The notes below the pieces were generated by a model that was not told the DNA's origin, ran no database searches, and worked only from the letters and a program-made list of their open reading frames with translations. A program made the position numbers and the translations under genes. A stretch of DNA of 5,318 bases from CAYVMD01 sp964452465 (GTDB lineage Bacteria; Armatimonadota; JACIXR01): the NCBI GenBank assembly GCA_964452465.1, contig CAYVMD010000078.1:1-5318 (forward strand), written 5' to 3'. Within the stretch, counting starts at the first letter, position 1. Every line of letters starts with the position of its first letter. This document shows, piece by piece, positions 4,890 to 5,318 of the stretch.

Positions 4890-5318
4890 TCGCACACCTC
4901 CACCTGGGGCGGGCATATGTAATTGAGGAAATGGTCCTTTATACCTGCTTCCTGGGCGTCGCCTTTGTGAAGTATTAGGCGATAGCGGAAGGTCAATGTG
5001 CTTCCTTCCGGAAGCTTGTAATCCCCCCTGTTTTTGGGGTTTCCGGTGAAATGGGATACTCCGAAGGGATTGGCGGTGAAAAGTCCGTATCCTCTTACAT
5101 GCCAATAGGTAGGATATCTCAAATTACCAGGGTTATCGAATATGGCGATGCCGACATTTTCTCCCTCGATACGACCGGAATAATCACACCAATGCGCCCT
5201 TCTTCCCCACGCTTCCTCCTCCCCGAGCGCTCCATAGGAGCTCTCTCTCTTCCCCCCTTGCATCTCCTCTAACTGGCCCGCCACCCTAACCTCTATGATT
5301 CCCCCTTCCTTGGTATCC
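4886..5318 (-). CDS. DUF6807 ('PmoA-like') family protein, C-terminal 143 residues (N-terminus beyond right edge)
   Basis: The frame is open to the right edge and ends with TGA at 4886, so only the C-terminal part is visible. It matches the end of the DUF6807 family (Pfam 'Methane oxygenase PmoA'). It begins DTKEGG, then has EEAWGRRAHWCDYSGRIEG (34-52), VGIAIFDNPGN (55-65), RYPTYWHVRGYGLFTANPFG (67-86), and a beta-strand tail LTFRYRLILHKGD (108-120) followed by a helix. The conserved W-x-DYSG, IAIFD-P-N and PTYWH-R-YGLF-ANPFG blocks are characteristic. Despite the Pfam name, these proteins are not methane monooxygenase subunits. From memory they occur mainly in carbohydrate-degrading bacteria near sugar oxidoreductases and transporters, and their activity is uncharacterised as far as I know. 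The stop overlaps the permease start (ATGA), so translation is coupled and a joint role in uptake and processing of a sugar is likely. Visible sequence gives no export signal because the N-terminus is missing. Confidence 0.87.
   Translation of the reverse strand, partial: DTKEGGIIEVRVAGQLEEMQGGKRESSYGALGEEEAWGRRAHWCDYSGRIEGENVGIAIFDNPGNLRYPTYWHVRGYGLFTANPFGVSHFTGNPKNRGDYKLPEGSTLTFRYRLILHKGDAQEAGIKDHFLNYICPPQVEVCE
4896..4901 (-). promoter_or_regulatory. Strong Shine-Dalgarno sequence that fixes the permease start
   Basis: Read on the minus strand, GGAGGT ends 6 nt before the ATG at 4889 and lies inside the last codons of the DUF6807 gene. It is the best ribosome-binding site in the window. 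It supports the 318-residue permease rather than a longer frame starting at 5105, and coupled translation through the ATGA overlap. Confidence 0.85.

Noticed and set aside
4225..4926. Several 80-190 residue frames on both strands across the permease
   Set aside because: They overlap the well-supported permease, whose membrane segments and family motifs account for the region; none has recognisable motifs or a good ribosome-binding site.
4890..5105. Longer permease frame starting at 5105 (390 residues)
   Set aside because: The extra 72 residues are Arg/Pro/Ser-rich without family similarity and overlap the DUF6807 gene; the ATG at 4889 has the ribosome-binding site and gives the usual length.
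4886..5318. Methane oxidation function for the 'PmoA-like' gene
   Set aside because: The database family name is misleading: the visible sequence is soluble and beta-rich with DUF6807 motifs and lacks the membrane helices of particulate methane monooxygenase subunits; its neighbour is a sugar permease.

Overview
The window is bacterial chromosomal DNA, probably from a draft or metagenome-assembled genome, because a run of ten Ns interrupts it at 1836-1845. No rRNA, tRNA, CRISPR array, insertion sequence or phage gene was recognised. Gene packing is tight, with stop/start overlaps and 3-4 nt gaps. mRNA-sense strands are rich in purines and in AGG/AGA/GAG/AAG codons, as is common in thermophiles. 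An S-layer-type pyruvyl transferase (CsaB), a surface protein with a signal peptide, a DUF6807 protein and an RbsC-type permease together would fit an Armatimonadota-like or other deep-branching thermophile. That placement is a low-confidence inference, not something the sequence proves.

Left block (1-3190, all minus strand; read from 3190 leftward). First comes an exported M48-family zinc metalloprotease. Then comes the assembly gap, followed by the C-terminal end of a small helical domain that is either a separate gene or the true C-terminus of the protease. Next is csaB, which starts 4 nt after that stop. Last is a secreted, beta-rich, outer-membrane-like protein whose start overlaps the csaB stop by 8 nt and which runs off the left edge. 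The block reads as one envelope-related operon: a periplasmic or surface protease, a cell-wall polysaccharide modifier and a surface protein.

Middle (3191-3452). This 262-nt divergent intergenic region separates the protease (minus) from a lone GNAT acetyltransferase (plus). It holds several inverted repeats. The most striking is a perfect 9-bp-arm palindrome covering the -10 box, the predicted transcription start and the start codon of the GNAT gene. That gene appears to have almost no 5' leader and no Shine-Dalgarno sequence.

Right block (3933-5318, minus strand). The C-terminal part of a DUF6807 ('PmoA-like') protein enters from the right edge. It is coupled through an ATGA overlap to an RbsC-type sugar ABC-transporter permease with a strong Shine-Dalgarno sequence. 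This looks like the end of a carbohydrate uptake and catabolism operon whose binding protein and ATPase would lie elsewhere, most likely beyond the right edge. The permease and the GNAT gene converge with only 3 nt between their stop codons.

I see no clear new multi-gene system. The points most worth checking are the gap-split protease/helical-domain gene, the palindrome at the GNAT start, and the partial surface protein next to csaB.
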